From an uncultured Prevotellaceae bacterium (lineage in GTDB: Bacteria; Bacteroidota; Bacteroidia; Bacteroidales; Muribaculaceae), in the NCBI GenBank assembly GCA_947302275.1, contig CAMYUW010000015.1, positions 1 through 60,819 on the forward strand: 60,819 nt of DNA, written 5' to 3'. Under the pieces are notes generated by a model. The model made no database searches, had not been told where the DNA came from, and saw only the letters and a list, made by a program, of their open reading frames with translations. Positions 1 through 8,069 of the stretch are shown one piece after another. The position numbers and the translations under genes are program-made. Position 1 is the first letter of the stretch; each line of letters opens with the position of its first letter.

Positions 1-163
1 CACTGATGGTCATCGTGGAGTCATTGATGGTATAGGTGGCATTAGGGCCGCACGAACCCGTGGCGGGGATATTGTAAGCCCACGCCATGGCGGTCGAGAG
101 CAGAGCGATGAGTAGCGTCAGAGCCACTCTTGTCAAATTGGATTGGGTTTTAAATCGTCTCAT
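1..163 (-). CDS. BspA-like secreted protein, N-terminal fragment (cut by window edge)
   Basis: Only the first 54 codons are present; the gene runs off the left edge. It starts with MRRFKTQSNLTR, followed by a hydrophobic stretch ending in AWA, a Sec signal peptide. The mature start, YNIPATGSCGPNATYTIND, almost matches the protein encoded at 965-4447, so it is probably also a leucine-rich-repeat (BspA-type) surface protein. It is the left-most visible member of a tandem cassette array and lies 86 nt downstream of its own copy of the 43-residue membrane microprotein. Whether it also ends in a dockerin-like module cannot be seen. The start is fixed by homology to the two complete copies. Confidence 0.85.
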   Translation of the reverse strand, partial: MRRFKTQSNLTRVALTLLIALLSTAMAWAYNIPATGSCGPNATYTINDSTMTIS

Positions 164-249
164 AACTCAGAAATTTTAAATGTTAATATAATGTGTAATT
201 AATTATGCAGAGCGATATATACTTGTTCAATCATTGGGGTGACTGCTTG

Positions 250-381
250 CTAATCGTTGTGGTGGCGCGACCAGATTTTCCAGATGAGGTAAATGAGCAG
301 GCCCCACAGCACCAGATTGATGATCACGAGGGGTATGGCGAGCCACAAGGGCACATCGTCGAGGTAATTGAGGAAATCCAT
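250..381 (-). CDS. 43-aa single-pass membrane microprotein, cassette copy 1
   Basis: The product begins MDFLNYLDDVPLWLAIPLVI, has one long hydrophobic helix (about residues 11-36) and a short basic tail ending WSRHHND. A longer 76-codon frame exists from 480, but a Bacteroidetes -7 element (TAAATTTG on the minus strand, 411-418) lies inside it, so I start at the ATG at 381, about 23 nt after the inferred transcription start. The same ORF occurs at 4499-4630 and 7685-7816, each time upstream of a large secreted-protein gene. I recognise no family. The strict association suggests a role in export, anchoring or regulation of the partner (inference). It could also be an untranslated part of a conserved leader. 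Confidence 0.5.
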   Translation of the reverse strand: MDFLNYLDDVPLWLAIPLVIINLVLWGLLIYLIWKIWSRHHND

Positions 382-410
382 CTCACACAAAGTCTTCAAT
401 TTTTTCTTTA

Positions 411-418
411 CAAATTTA
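411..418 (-). promoter_or_regulatory. -7 element of microprotein promoter, copy 1
   Basis: The minus strand reads TAAATTTG, matching the Bacteroidetes TAnnTTTG consensus. It lies 22 bp downstream of the triple direct repeat and 30 nt upstream of the ATG at 381. Identical elements occur at 4660-4667 and 7846-7853. Confidence 0.5.
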
Positions 419-439
419 CGCTGGGAGAGGGCAAAGTGC

Positions 440-494
440 TGTCTTAATTCGCAATTTGATGTCTCAATTCGCGATTTCACCTGTCTTAATTCGC
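440..494 (-). promoter_or_regulatory. Triple 13-nt direct repeat (putative regulator array), copy 1
   Basis: The plus strand reads TGTCTTAATTCGC at 440-452, TGTCTCAATTCGC at 460-472 and TGTCTTAATTCGC at 482-494. Starts are 20 and 22 nt apart, about two helical turns. On the transcribed (minus) strand the motif is GCGAATTrAGACA, and the array ends 22 bp before the -7 element. Same-face direct repeats of this spacing are typical of AraC-family and LytTR-family binding sites. The array is repeated at 4689-4743 and 7875-7929. Confidence 0.65.
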
Positions 495-617
495 AAAATA
501 AGACAATAATTTAACAGTCATTAATAATCAAATACATATTTTCGGTATCGCGCACCTCGCCTGAGATGCCTCATCTCACAAAATAGTTTGATTGCTTTTT
601 TATGTTTTCGACTTGCA

Positions 618-964
618 CTATCCCCTGGCTTCCTTATGGGTAATGATGCATCTCAACTGACCAACAATTTATATGTCAAATATAATATAGCGTGAATTCG
701 ATGAATTTGTCGTTTGTCCATCAGGACATTAGCAACTCCCCCTCTTGGATAAGAGGGGGTGCCGCGTGAGCGGCGGGGGCGTTGATGCTACCCGAGAATA
801 TAATTCAAGGAAAAATCATACTCCTCCGGCGCTTCGCGCCACCTCCCCTATCTTAGGTGAGGTGTTGATTGACAGCACTTTATTTTCATCGAACTCACGT
901 TAATATAGCGAGGGTGGCGCATTGCGTCACCCTCGTTATGAATCTTAAATCTCGAGTTTAATGC
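618..964. repeat. Intergenic repeat with REP-like hairpins, copy 1
   Basis: This non-coding block downstream of the gene at 965-4447 is repeated at 4867-5213; I saw no mismatch by eye. It contains hairpins at 738-759 (CCCCCTCTT, loop GGAT), 761-774 (GCCGC/GCGGC) and 828-840 (GGCGC/GCGCC), a layout like repetitive extragenic palindromes. A strong hairpin follows at 905-939. No ORF with coding character was found in it. Confidence 0.7.
905..939 (-). terminator. Strong hairpin downstream of the 965-4447 gene
   Basis: A 17-bp stem (5' arm ATAGCGAGGGTGGCGCA) with almost no loop at T922 and two G-T wobbles lies 26 nt beyond the stop codon. The minus strand after it is AT-rich but lacks a clean U-run, so this is a terminator-like or RNA-stabilising hairpin. 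An identical copy lies at 5154-5188. Confidence 0.6.
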
Positions 965-3900
965 TTAAATAGCACCACTCAACAGGTAGTCGATCAGGGC
1001 GGTGACATCGCCAATGCTGGCGGAGCCGTCGTCATTAAAGTCGGCTTCGGCAGGTATCGCGCTCTCATTGCTCAACAGGTAGTCGATGAGGGTGGTCACG
1101 TCTGAAATGGTGATGTGATTGTCATGGTTCACGTCACCACGAGGGAACTGGGCTGCTACCGAGATGGTCACGCGCTCGTCGGGCATGAGCAGGGTGAAGG
1201 GATTCTCCTCTCCCGTCAAGGTGCCCGCATTGACGCTGTAGCCATCGTCCGAACCGTCCAGGTTGAGGCTTACCTCGTCGTTAACTCCGGCATAGAGCAC
1301 GCCTTTATACATGATGCCTGTGCCATAGGCGGTGATACCGCTCGTCTCGTATTCAGTAGCGCTATTGGCCATCTCAACGGTCACACCCTGGCCAGCGATG
1401 ATGCTGTGGGCCTGCTTGCCCTGAACGACACCAAGCGTATCGGTGAAGTAGCAGTTGGTGGCAGTGGTGGTGGCATTCCAACCACGGGCGAAGGTAGCAC
1501 TGTTGCCGCTGGCCATGGTCTCGCCTTGAGCAAGGGCAGCGGGATCAACGAGGCAGTCAGTGATGGTGACGGTCTTGTTGCTGCCCGTCCATCCGATGAA
1601 ACCGCCGTTGCTGTTGCCGATACTGTCTATCTGTAACAGTTTGCCGTTGAAGACGCATCCCGTAAAGCTGATGGCATGTCCACTGGCTCGGCTCCAGCCC
1701 ACGAAGCCGCTATTGTTACCGCTTGAGCTGTGAATGACGGCGTCGCTGAGGCAGTCGCTGAAGTTGACAGTGTGCTCACAGAGGCCAACGAAGCCGCCTG
1801 CGCCGCCTGCTGCTGTAATCTCGGCATTACTGATGCTGTGCTCAATGTTAACCGAGCCGTAGAGGTGGCCAACGTGTCCAGCGGCATAGCTTGCTGTGGT
1901 GTTGATGGTGGCGTTACTGGTACAGCCGCTGATGTTCACCGTCGAGGTTTGATCGCTATAATTGATGAATCCGGCGGGGAAATCGGCGGTGGAGTTGATG
2001 GCGATGTTGCTGGTGCAGCCCGTCAGGTTGAGCGTGCCGTAGATACGGCCCACAAAGCCTGCAGCGTCGCTGCTGGAGGTCCAAATGGTGCCATCGACCG
2101 TCAGGTCCTTGATTGTGGCGGGGCTGATGGTGTCCGCGCCGAAGGGCTTGGTGCTGCTGGTGTGGCTGAACAGGGCCGAAATACCCGATTCGGGCTCGGC
2201 CTCGCTACCATAGTTAAACGTGATGGTCTTGTGATTGCCGTCAAACGTACCGCAGAAGTCATGGTTGCTTGAACCTGCCATGCGCGTCACGCTGATGTCA
2301 GCACCAAGTCTCACCGTCTTGCCGCTGAAGCGGTTCCACGTGTCGTTGTCCTGCAGGGCGTCGCAGAAATACTCCCAGTCGCTTGCGTTATTGATGACGT
2401 AAGCACCGTCGCTGTCGGTGGAGAGGATGGGTGAGGCATAGTAGAGGCCGTCGAAGAGTATACCGCCCTCATACACGGTCATGAAGTTTAGGGTCTCAAC
2501 CTCGCTGCCCAGCGTGGCGGGTATGTTGGCCACACCAACGGTCTTCGTGCCGTTAGCAGCGATGAATTGCGCGTCGGTCAGAGTGGGTGTTGCGCTATAG
2601 AATGCGTTGTTGACGGTGGCTGTGGTGGCAGCGTTCCTGTTGCGGACAGCCATGGGGTGGAAGACCCCGCCTCCTTCGTAACTTCCCGTGAAGAGGCAGT
2701 TGCCCAGGTTGACGGTGTTGCCGTCGCTCCAGCCCTGGAAGCCGCCGACGTAGTTGCCGCTGTTGCTGATGGCACCGCAATAGACGGTGTTGCTGATGTT
2801 AAGCGTGGAATTCTGGGCGTGGCCCACTACACCACCGCAATGGTAATTGCCGTTGACGGCTGTGGTGACGGTGACATTGGCGGCCACCTTGCAGTTCTCG
2901 ATGGTGTTGGTCACACTGGAATCGCCACGGGCAAAGCCCACAAGGCCGGCAGCATGCAACGTGCCATTGACGCTACCTGTTGTGATGAGTTTCCTGATCG
3001 TAGCGCCACGGATTTCGCGGAAGGGCGCAGTGCCCTGTGTCGTGGTCTCGGTAATATTGACGGTCAGCGTATGGTAGTCTCCGTCAAAGGTCCCCATAAA
3101 CTCATGGTCACTGCTGCCAGCCGTGCGGGTGATGCTGATATCAGCTCCCAACTTCACCGTCTTGCCGCTGAAGCGGTTCCACGTGTCGTTGTCCTGCAGG
3201 GCGTTGCAGAAGTAGTCCCAACCCACCGCATCGCTGATAATATAGGGATTTCCCTCTGAACCATCGCCTTCGCCCAGGGGTGTAAGGGTGATAGGACTAA
3301 GCGTCACATTGTCGGTAGTGATATAATTGGGTAAGGTCAGTTGATATTGGTTATTTCCCAGGCTGACTGCATCAACGGCGATAACACCATTGATCTCAAA
3401 ACCATGAGCGGTCTGATTGGTCGAAACGGTGATTTCGGTGCCCTCAGCGTAGTAATCGCCATAGAATTTGATGCCATTAATGTCGGTAATGCTTTCATCA
3501 GGAGTGATGGTAAAGAGACCTTTCACGGCTTTAGCTCCTTCCCAAGCCACTTTTTTGGAGGCATACATATAGACCGTCACCTGATCATGGTTGTTGTAGA
3601 ATACTCTACCTACTGAAAGCGATTTTTCAGTGAGACAGATAATCTCAGTGAGGTTATACTGGCCAGGATTTCGGGAGAACGCATCATTGCCAATACTGGT
3701 CAGTCCAGCACAGGGCAGAACGATGCTCTCGAAATGGCAATCATCAAAAGCATACTTACCGATAGTAGTCAGTAGAGAACCGTCAGCTATAGTCACTGTG
3801 GAGAGAGATGTACAATGGCAAAAAGCATAATCGCCGAGGCTAATCAGCGAGGCGGGGAGGCTCAAGCTGGTGATAGAGGTTTTATAAAAAGCTTTTTCGC

Positions 3901-4447
3901 CTATACTCGACAGGCTGGTACAGCCGCTCAAGTCAAGAGCACCGAGTGGCAACTGATAGAAGGAACCAGTTGCAATGCTCGTCAAATCGTGACATCCGTT
4001 GAGGTCAATGGAAGTGAGTGCAGTCGTAACGAATGCATACTCACCGATTGTCTGTAACTGCGAGTTGGGGGCAATGTTCACAGTAGTCAGTGCAGTGCAT
4101 TTATTAAAAGCATATTGACCGATATTTATTAGCGAGGCTGGCAGGTTGACCGAAGTAAGGTCCGGGCTCGCATCTGTAGAGAATGCAAAATTTCCAATAT
4201 CGGTAATGCCTTCGTTGATGACGATGCTTTTGATACCACTTAAGTCCTTATAGTAAAAAGCATTATTGCTGATCTCGCCAGTACCACTGATGGTCATCGT
4301 GGAGTCATTGATGGTATAGGTGGCATTAGGGCCGCACGAGCCCGTGGCGGGGATTTCGTAAGCCCACGCCGTGGCAGTCGTGAGCATCACTACAAGCAGC
4401 GTCAGGGCCGCTCTTGTCAAATTGGATTGGGTTTTAAATCGTCTCAT
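965..4447 (-). CDS. Secreted BspA/LRR_5 protein with GLUG-type repeats and C-terminal dockerin-like module
   Basis: 1160 residues. An N-terminal signal peptide ends at about residue 29. It is followed by BspA-type leucine-rich repeats (recurring motifs such as LPASLINIGQYAFNKC) to about residue 310, then two copies of a beta-rich module that begins with a GNPYIISDAVGWDYFCNALQ-type motif. These modules contain GLUG-like motifs (AGLVGFARG, AGFVGRIYG). The last ~60 residues form a dockerin-like pair: GDVNHDNHITISDVTTLIDY and ADFNDDGSASIGDVTALIDY, each a calcium-loop (D-x-N-x-D) plus helix. BspA proteins are surface adhesins; ligand unknown. The 3' end and flanks are nearly the same as in the 5214-7598 gene, whereas the N-terminal half differs. 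Confidence 0.9.
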   Translation of the reverse strand: MRRFKTQSNLTRAALTLLVVMLTTATAWAYEIPATGSCGPNATYTINDSTMTISGTGEISNNAFYYKDLSGIKSIVINEGITDIGNFAFSTDASPDLTSVNLPASLINIGQYAFNKCTALTTVNIAPNSQLQTIGEYAFVTTALTSIDLNGCHDLTSIATGSFYQLPLGALDLSGCTSLSSIGEKAFYKTSITSLSLPASLISLGDYAFCHCTSLSTVTIADGSLLTTIGKYAFDDCHFESIVLPCAGLTSIGNDAFSRNPGQYNLTEIICLTEKSLSVGRVFYNNHDQVTVYMYASKKVAWEGAKAVKGLFTITPDESITDINGIKFYGDYYAEGTEITVSTNQTAHGFEINGVIAVDAVSLGNNQYQLTLPNYITTDNVTLSPITLTPLGEGDGSEGNPYIISDAVGWDYFCNALQDNDTWNRFSGKTVKLGADISITRTAGSSDHEFMGTFDGDYHTLTVNITETTTQGTAPFREIRGATIRKLITTGSVNGTLHAAGLVGFARGDSSVTNTIENCKVAANVTVTTAVNGNYHCGGVVGHAQNSTLNISNTVYCGAISNSGNYVGGFQGWSDGNTVNLGNCLFTGSYEGGGVFHPMAVRNRNAATTATVNNAFYSATPTLTDAQFIAANGTKTVGVANIPATLGSEVETLNFMTVYEGGILFDGLYYASPILSTDSDGAYVINNASDWEYFCDALQDNDTWNRFSGKTVRLGADISVTRMAGSSNHDFCGTFDGNHKTITFNYGSEAEPESGISALFSHTSSTKPFGADTISPATIKDLTVDGTIWTSSSDAAGFVGRIYGTLNLTGCTSNIAINSTADFPAGFINYSDQTSTVNISGCTSNATINTTASYAAGHVGHLYGSVNIEHSISNAEITAAGGAGGFVGLCEHTVNFSDCLSDAVIHSSSGNNSGFVGWSRASGHAISFTGCVFNGKLLQIDSIGNSNGGFIGWTGSNKTVTITDCLVDPAALAQGETMASGNSATFARGWNATTTATNCYFTDTLGVVQGKQAHSIIAGQGVTVEMANSATEYETSGITAYGTGIMYKGVLYAGVNDEVSLNLDGSDDGYSVNAGTLTGEENPFTLLMPDERVTISVAAQFPRGDVNHDNHITISDVTTLIDYLLSNESAIPAEADFNDDGSASIGDVTALIDYLLSGAI

Positions 4448-4498
4448 AATCTTTGTAATTTAATAATGTGAATATATGATTGAATGATTTTCTGTTGG

Positions 4499-4630
4499 TC
4501 AATTGTCACGGTGGCGCGACCAGATTTTCCAGATGAGGTAAATGAGCAGGCCCCACAGCACCAGATTGATGATCACGAGGGGTATGGCGAGCCACAAGGG
4601 CACATCGTCGAGGTAATTGAGGAAATCCAT
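4499..4630 (-). CDS. 43-aa single-pass membrane microprotein, cassette copy 2
   Basis: Same protein as at 250-381 except for the tail (WSRHRDN instead of WSRHHND). It lies 51 nt upstream of the 965-4447 gene. The leader between microprotein and large gene (4448-4508) is unlike that of copies 1 and 3, so the array is a mosaic. The start is chosen downstream of the -7 element at 4660-4667; an upstream in-frame ATG at 4729 lies beyond the promoter. Confidence 0.5.
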   Translation of the reverse strand: MDFLNYLDDVPLWLAIPLVIINLVLWGLLIYLIWKIWSRHRDN

Positions 4631-4659
4631 CTCACACAAAGTCTTCAATTTTTTCTTTA

Positions 4660-4667
4660 CAAATTTA
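4660..4667 (-). promoter_or_regulatory. -7 element of microprotein promoter, copy 2
   Basis: The minus strand reads TAAATTTG (TAnnTTTG consensus), as in copy 1 at 411-418, with the triple repeat immediately upstream. Confidence 0.5.
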
Positions 4668-4688
4668 CGCTGGGAGAGGGCAAAGTGC

Positions 4689-4743
4689 TGTCTTAATTCG
4701 CAATTTGATGTCTCAATTCGCGATTTCACCTGTCTTAATTCGC
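4689..4743 (-). promoter_or_regulatory. Triple 13-nt direct repeat, copy 2
   Basis: Same three TGTCTyAATTCGC repeats with 20/22-nt spacing as at 440-494, offset by 4249 bp. Confidence 0.65.
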
Positions 4744-4866
4744 AAAATAAGACAATAATTTAACAGTCATTAATAATCAAATACATATTTTCGGTATCGC
4801 GCACCTCGCCTGAGATGCCTCATCTCACAAAATAGTTTGATTGCTTTTTTATGTTTTCGACTTGCA

Positions 4867-5213
4867 CTATCCCCTGGCTTCCTTATGGGTAATGATGCAT
4901 CTCAACTGACCAACAATTTATATGTCAAATATAATATAGCGTGAATTCGATGAATTTGTCGTTTGTCCATCAGGACATTAGCAACTCCCCCTCTTGGATA
5001 AGAGGGGGTGCCGCGTGAGCGGCGGGGGCGTTGATGCTACCCGAGAATATAATTCAAGGAAAAATCATACTCCTCCGGCGCTTCGCGCCACCTCCCCTAT
5101 CTTAGGTGAGGTGTTGATTGACAGCACTTTATTTTCATCGAACTCACGTTAATATAGCGAGGGTGGCGCATTGCGTCACCCTCGTTATGAATCTTAAATC
5201 TCGAGTTTAATGC
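4867..5213. repeat. Intergenic repeat with REP-like hairpins, copy 2
   Basis: Read by eye as the same sequence as 618-964, including the GC-rich small hairpins near 4987-5089. It separates the 5214-7598 gene from the next cassette's regulatory array. No gene is visible in it. Confidence 0.7.
5154..5188 (-). terminator. Strong hairpin downstream of the 5214-7598 gene
   Basis: Same 17-bp stem as at 905-939, 26 nt past the stop codon. Confidence 0.6.
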
Positions 5214-7598
5214 TTAAATAGCACCACTTAACAGGTAGTCGATCAGGGCGGTGACATCGCCAATGCTGGTAACATCGTCGGCATTAAAGTCGGCTTCGGC
5301 AGGTATCGCGCTGTCGTTGCTCAGCAGGTAGTCGATGAGGGTGGTCACGTCCGAAATGGTGATGTGACCGTCTTGGTTCACGTCACCACGCTGGAACTGG
5401 GCCGCTGCCGAGATGGTCACGTCCTCGTCGGGCATGAGCAGGGTGAAGGGATTCCCCTCGCCCGTCAGGGTGCCCGCATTGACGCTGTAGCCATTGGCCG
5501 AACCGTCCAGGTTGAGGTTTACCTCGTCATTAAGACCAGCATACAGCATGCCATTATACATGATACCTGTACCATAGGCGGTGATACCGCTTGTCCTGTA
5601 CTCAGCGGCTGTGCCGCTGAACCCGACGGTCACACCCTCGCCAGCGGTGATGCTGTGGGCCTGCTTGCCCTGCACGGCACCCAGCGTGTCGGTATAATAG
5701 CAGTTGGTAATGGTGGCACCATCACGGCGCGAAAAAGTGTAGCAGTCACTTTCGTCGATGTTCACCTCGGCTGGGGCAAAGAGGCTGTTGCTGATGTTGA
5801 CGGTCTTGTTGCGCCAGCCCACGAAGCCGCCGCAGCTGTTGGTCGATGTGCCAAGCAGTTTGCCGTTGAAGACGCAGCCCTCAATGGTGAGGGTTTTGCC
5901 GTCGTAGTTGCCCTGCACGGCTACGAGTCCGCCGTGGGTGCCATCGCCCTCTGTGCTGCTATCGATGGTGACGCTGCTCACGCAGTCGGTGATACTGGCC
6001 GAGCCTTGCACGATGCCGATGATGCCGCCGGCGTACTTGCCGTTGGTCGAAATGGTGCCGTCCACGGTGCAGCCGCTCACAGTGAGTTGGGCGCTACTGA
6101 CCACCTGACTGGCGATGCCAGCGGGATAGAGGTCAGTGTTGTTGTCGCCCTTGGTGGCGGTGATGTTGACGGTGACATCGCAGTTAATCACATCGACGTA
6201 GCCCCATACTTTGGCAATGAGTCCGGCCATGTGACGGTAGTCGTTGGCGGTGATGTTGGTCTCCACCTTCAGGTTTCGGATGACGGCGTGGTCGGTGTCG
6301 CTGCTGCCCAGCACATTGCTGAAGGGAGCTAAGTAGTTGTCCGAGGCCTCGGCGGTGAAGGTGAGTTTGTTGCCCCCGCCGTCGAACGTGCCGAGGAAGT
6401 CGTGGTAGTCAGCGCCTGCCATGCGCGTCACGCTGATGTCAGCACCTAATTTCACCGTCTTGCCGCTAAAGCGGTTGTAGGTGTCGTTGTCCTGCAGGCA
6501 GTCGCAGAAGTACTCCCAACCTTCAGCACTGCTGATGATGTAGGGATTCCCCTCTGAACCATCGCCTTCGCCCAGGAGTGGAGTAAAGACGGCATTCACC
6601 GTCACATCGCCGGCAGGCATCACAAAGGTATAGGTGCCGTTAACTCCTGCAGTGGTCTCCACAGGCGTGTTGCCGTTCATCACGGTGAGGGACTCAAGCA
6701 CGCAGCCATAGTCGGGCGTGGCGGTGAGTGTTACGGTCGTGCCTTCACTGGCGGTCTCCATGTCACTTGTCACGCTGCCGTGTGCAAAGTTGGGCACCGT
6801 GATGCTGTATTTAGGCAAGGGCAGGTGAAGTCTTTTGCCATCAATGATGTAGGCTCTACTGTAAAATCCACTATACTCGTTTCCCTCATCATCAGTCAGG
6901 GTTTGACCTTCAACAATCTGTAGCGAATTACCATAGCCTGTTTGTTTGATATAGATGAAATCCCCTTGAGTGGTGCAACCAAGTGTGATGGTCATAGCAT
7001 CAACACCATAATTGCCTATGGCAGTGAACTGTCCGCCTGTGATGGTGAGTGGGCCGCTTAAAATCTGAAGACCATAACCGATTTCAGAATCACCAGTAGC
7101 AGTTACTTTCCCACCTGTTATGATAATTGAAAATCCTGGATTTGCAGTTCCTATAGCAGGATTGCCCCCGCTGCCATATGCTTCAATCACACCTCCGCAG
7201 ATTTTTAAGTTGCCAAAGGTCCTAATTCCATAAGTAATATTGCCTGGAGTGTTCACAAATTGCCCCGTACAATTTCTTTGGCCGTAAATGGTTAAGTCTC
7301 CCGTACAAAAGAGATCATAATTGATAAGATGTAGTCTCGCATCATCGGCAAGAATTAGGTTGGTGGAATCGTCGAAAGCCAGCAAACCATCCAATTCGAC
7401 ATTTCCGATTACGACATACCAGCCCGGATCCTTCCAGCCACCATCGGTGAGTAGTGTGGCTTCAACTGTTTGCTCCGTTCCGTTCTCGTCGATGTAGGTA
7501 ACGATTTGTGTCTCGGCCCACGCCGTGGCACAGGTCAGCATCACGAGCAACGTCAAGGCCGCTCTTGTCAAGGTGGATTGTGTTTTAAATCGTCTCAT
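5214..7598 (-). CDS. Secreted repeat protein with bacterial-repeat, GLUG-type and C-terminal dockerin-like modules
   Basis: 794 residues. The signal peptide (MRRFKTQSTLTRAALTLLVM) is nearly that of the neighbouring cassette proteins. Instead of leucine-rich repeats, the N-terminal ~270 residues are a beta-rich region with motifs such as GPLTITGGQFTAIG. Next comes a 'bacterial repeat' domain (YSITVPNFAHGSVTSD...TFVMPAGDVTVNAVF), then one GNPYIISSAEGWEYFCDCLQ-type module with GLUG-like motifs. The C-terminus is a dockerin-like pair (GDVNQDGHITISDVTTLIDY, ADFNADDVTSIGDVTALIDY). The C-terminal half matches the 965-4447 product closely, so the two differ by exchange of N-terminal domains. It is presumably surface-exposed; ligand unknown. 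Confidence 0.9.
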   Translation of the reverse strand: MRRFKTQSTLTRAALTLLVMLTCATAWAETQIVTYIDENGTEQTVEATLLTDGGWKDPGWYVVIGNVELDGLLAFDDSTNLILADDARLHLINYDLFCTGDLTIYGQRNCTGQFVNTPGNITYGIRTFGNLKICGGVIEAYGSGGNPAIGTANPGFSIIITGGKVTATGDSEIGYGLQILSGPLTITGGQFTAIGNYGVDAMTITLGCTTQGDFIYIKQTGYGNSLQIVEGQTLTDDEGNEYSGFYSRAYIIDGKRLHLPLPKYSITVPNFAHGSVTSDMETASEGTTVTLTATPDYGCVLESLTVMNGNTPVETTAGVNGTYTFVMPAGDVTVNAVFTPLLGEGDGSEGNPYIISSAEGWEYFCDCLQDNDTYNRFSGKTVKLGADISVTRMAGADYHDFLGTFDGGGNKLTFTAEASDNYLAPFSNVLGSSDTDHAVIRNLKVETNITANDYRHMAGLIAKVWGYVDVINCDVTVNITATKGDNNTDLYPAGIASQVVSSAQLTVSGCTVDGTISTNGKYAGGIIGIVQGSASITDCVSSVTIDSSTEGDGTHGGLVAVQGNYDGKTLTIEGCVFNGKLLGTSTNSCGGFVGWRNKTVNISNSLFAPAEVNIDESDCYTFSRRDGATITNCYYTDTLGAVQGKQAHSITAGEGVTVGFSGTAAEYRTSGITAYGTGIMYNGMLYAGLNDEVNLNLDGSANGYSVNAGTLTGEGNPFTLLMPDEDVTISAAAQFQRGDVNQDGHITISDVTTLIDYLLSNDSAIPAEADFNADDVTSIGDVTALIDYLLSGAI

Positions 7599-7684
7599 AA
7601 CTCAGAAATTTTAATTGTTAATATAATGTGTAATTAATTATGCGGAGCGATAGATACTTGTTCAATCATTGGGGTGACTGCTTG

Positions 7685-7816
7685 CTAATCGTTGTGGTGG
7701 CGCGACCAGATTTTCCAGATGAGGTAAATGAGCAGGCCCCACAGCACCAGATTGATGATCACGAGGGGTATGGCGAGCCACAAGGGCACATCGTCGAGGT
7801 AATTGAGGAAATCCAT
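7685..7816 (-). CDS. 43-aa single-pass membrane microprotein, cassette copy 3
   Basis: Same predicted protein as copy 1 (250-381), with the same leader up to the large gene at 7598 apart from a few substitutions. As the copy next to the AraC-type regulator it may be the founder of the array (inference). The ATG at 7816 is preferred over the in-frame ATG at 7915 because the -7 element (7846-7853) lies between them. Confidence 0.5.
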   Translation of the reverse strand: MDFLNYLDDVPLWLAIPLVIINLVLWGLLIYLIWKIWSRHHND

Positions 7817-7845
7817 CTCACACAAAGTCTTCAATTTTTTCTTTA

Positions 7846-7853
7846 CAAATTTA
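7846..7853 (-). promoter_or_regulatory. -7 element of microprotein promoter, copy 3
   Basis: The minus strand reads TAAATTTG, matching TAnnTTTG, 22 bp from the triple repeat at 7875-7929. Confidence 0.5.
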
Positions 7854-7874
7854 CGCTGGGAGAGGGCAAAGTGC

Positions 7875-7929
7875 TGTCTTAATTCGCAATTTGATGTCTC
7901 AATTCGCGATTTCACCTGTCTTAATTCGC
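7875..7929 (-). promoter_or_regulatory. Triple 13-nt direct repeat, copy 3, between cassette and AraC-type regulator
   Basis: Same repeat array as at 440-494. Here it sits in the divergent intergenic region shared with the AraC-type gene, whose -7 element is 125 bp away. A 7-bp palindrome (TGAGATG, CCT, CATCTCA; 7997-8013) lies between them and is also present in the other two copies. Confidence 0.65.
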
Positions 7930-8053
7930 AAAATAAGACAATAATTTAACAGTCATTAATAATCAAATACATATTTTCGGTATCGCGCACCTCGCCTGAG
8001 ATGCCTCATCTCACAAAATAGTTTGATTGCTTTTTTATGTTTTCGACTTGCAT

Positions 8054-8061
8054 TAACTTTG
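8054..8061 (+). promoter_or_regulatory. -7 element of the AraC-type regulator gene
   Basis: TAACTTTG matches TAnnTTTG. Transcription would start near 8068, which rules out the upstream in-frame ATG at 8037. The sequence shared by the three cassettes ends at 8052, just before this element. Confidence 0.6.
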
Positions 8062-8069
8062 CAGTCGAG

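Noticed and set aside
382..480. 33-codon N-terminal extension of the microprotein (frame from 480)
   Set aside because: The TAAATTTG -7 element and part of the direct-repeat region lie inside it, so it would be upstream of the transcript; the same holds for the other two copies.
1115..3259. Several 170-230-codon plus-strand frames opposite the LRR/dockerin gene
   Set aside because: Composition is Val/Gly/Ala/Asp-rich repeats, as expected from reading Thr/Ser/Ile-rich coding repeats in antisense; no start signals.
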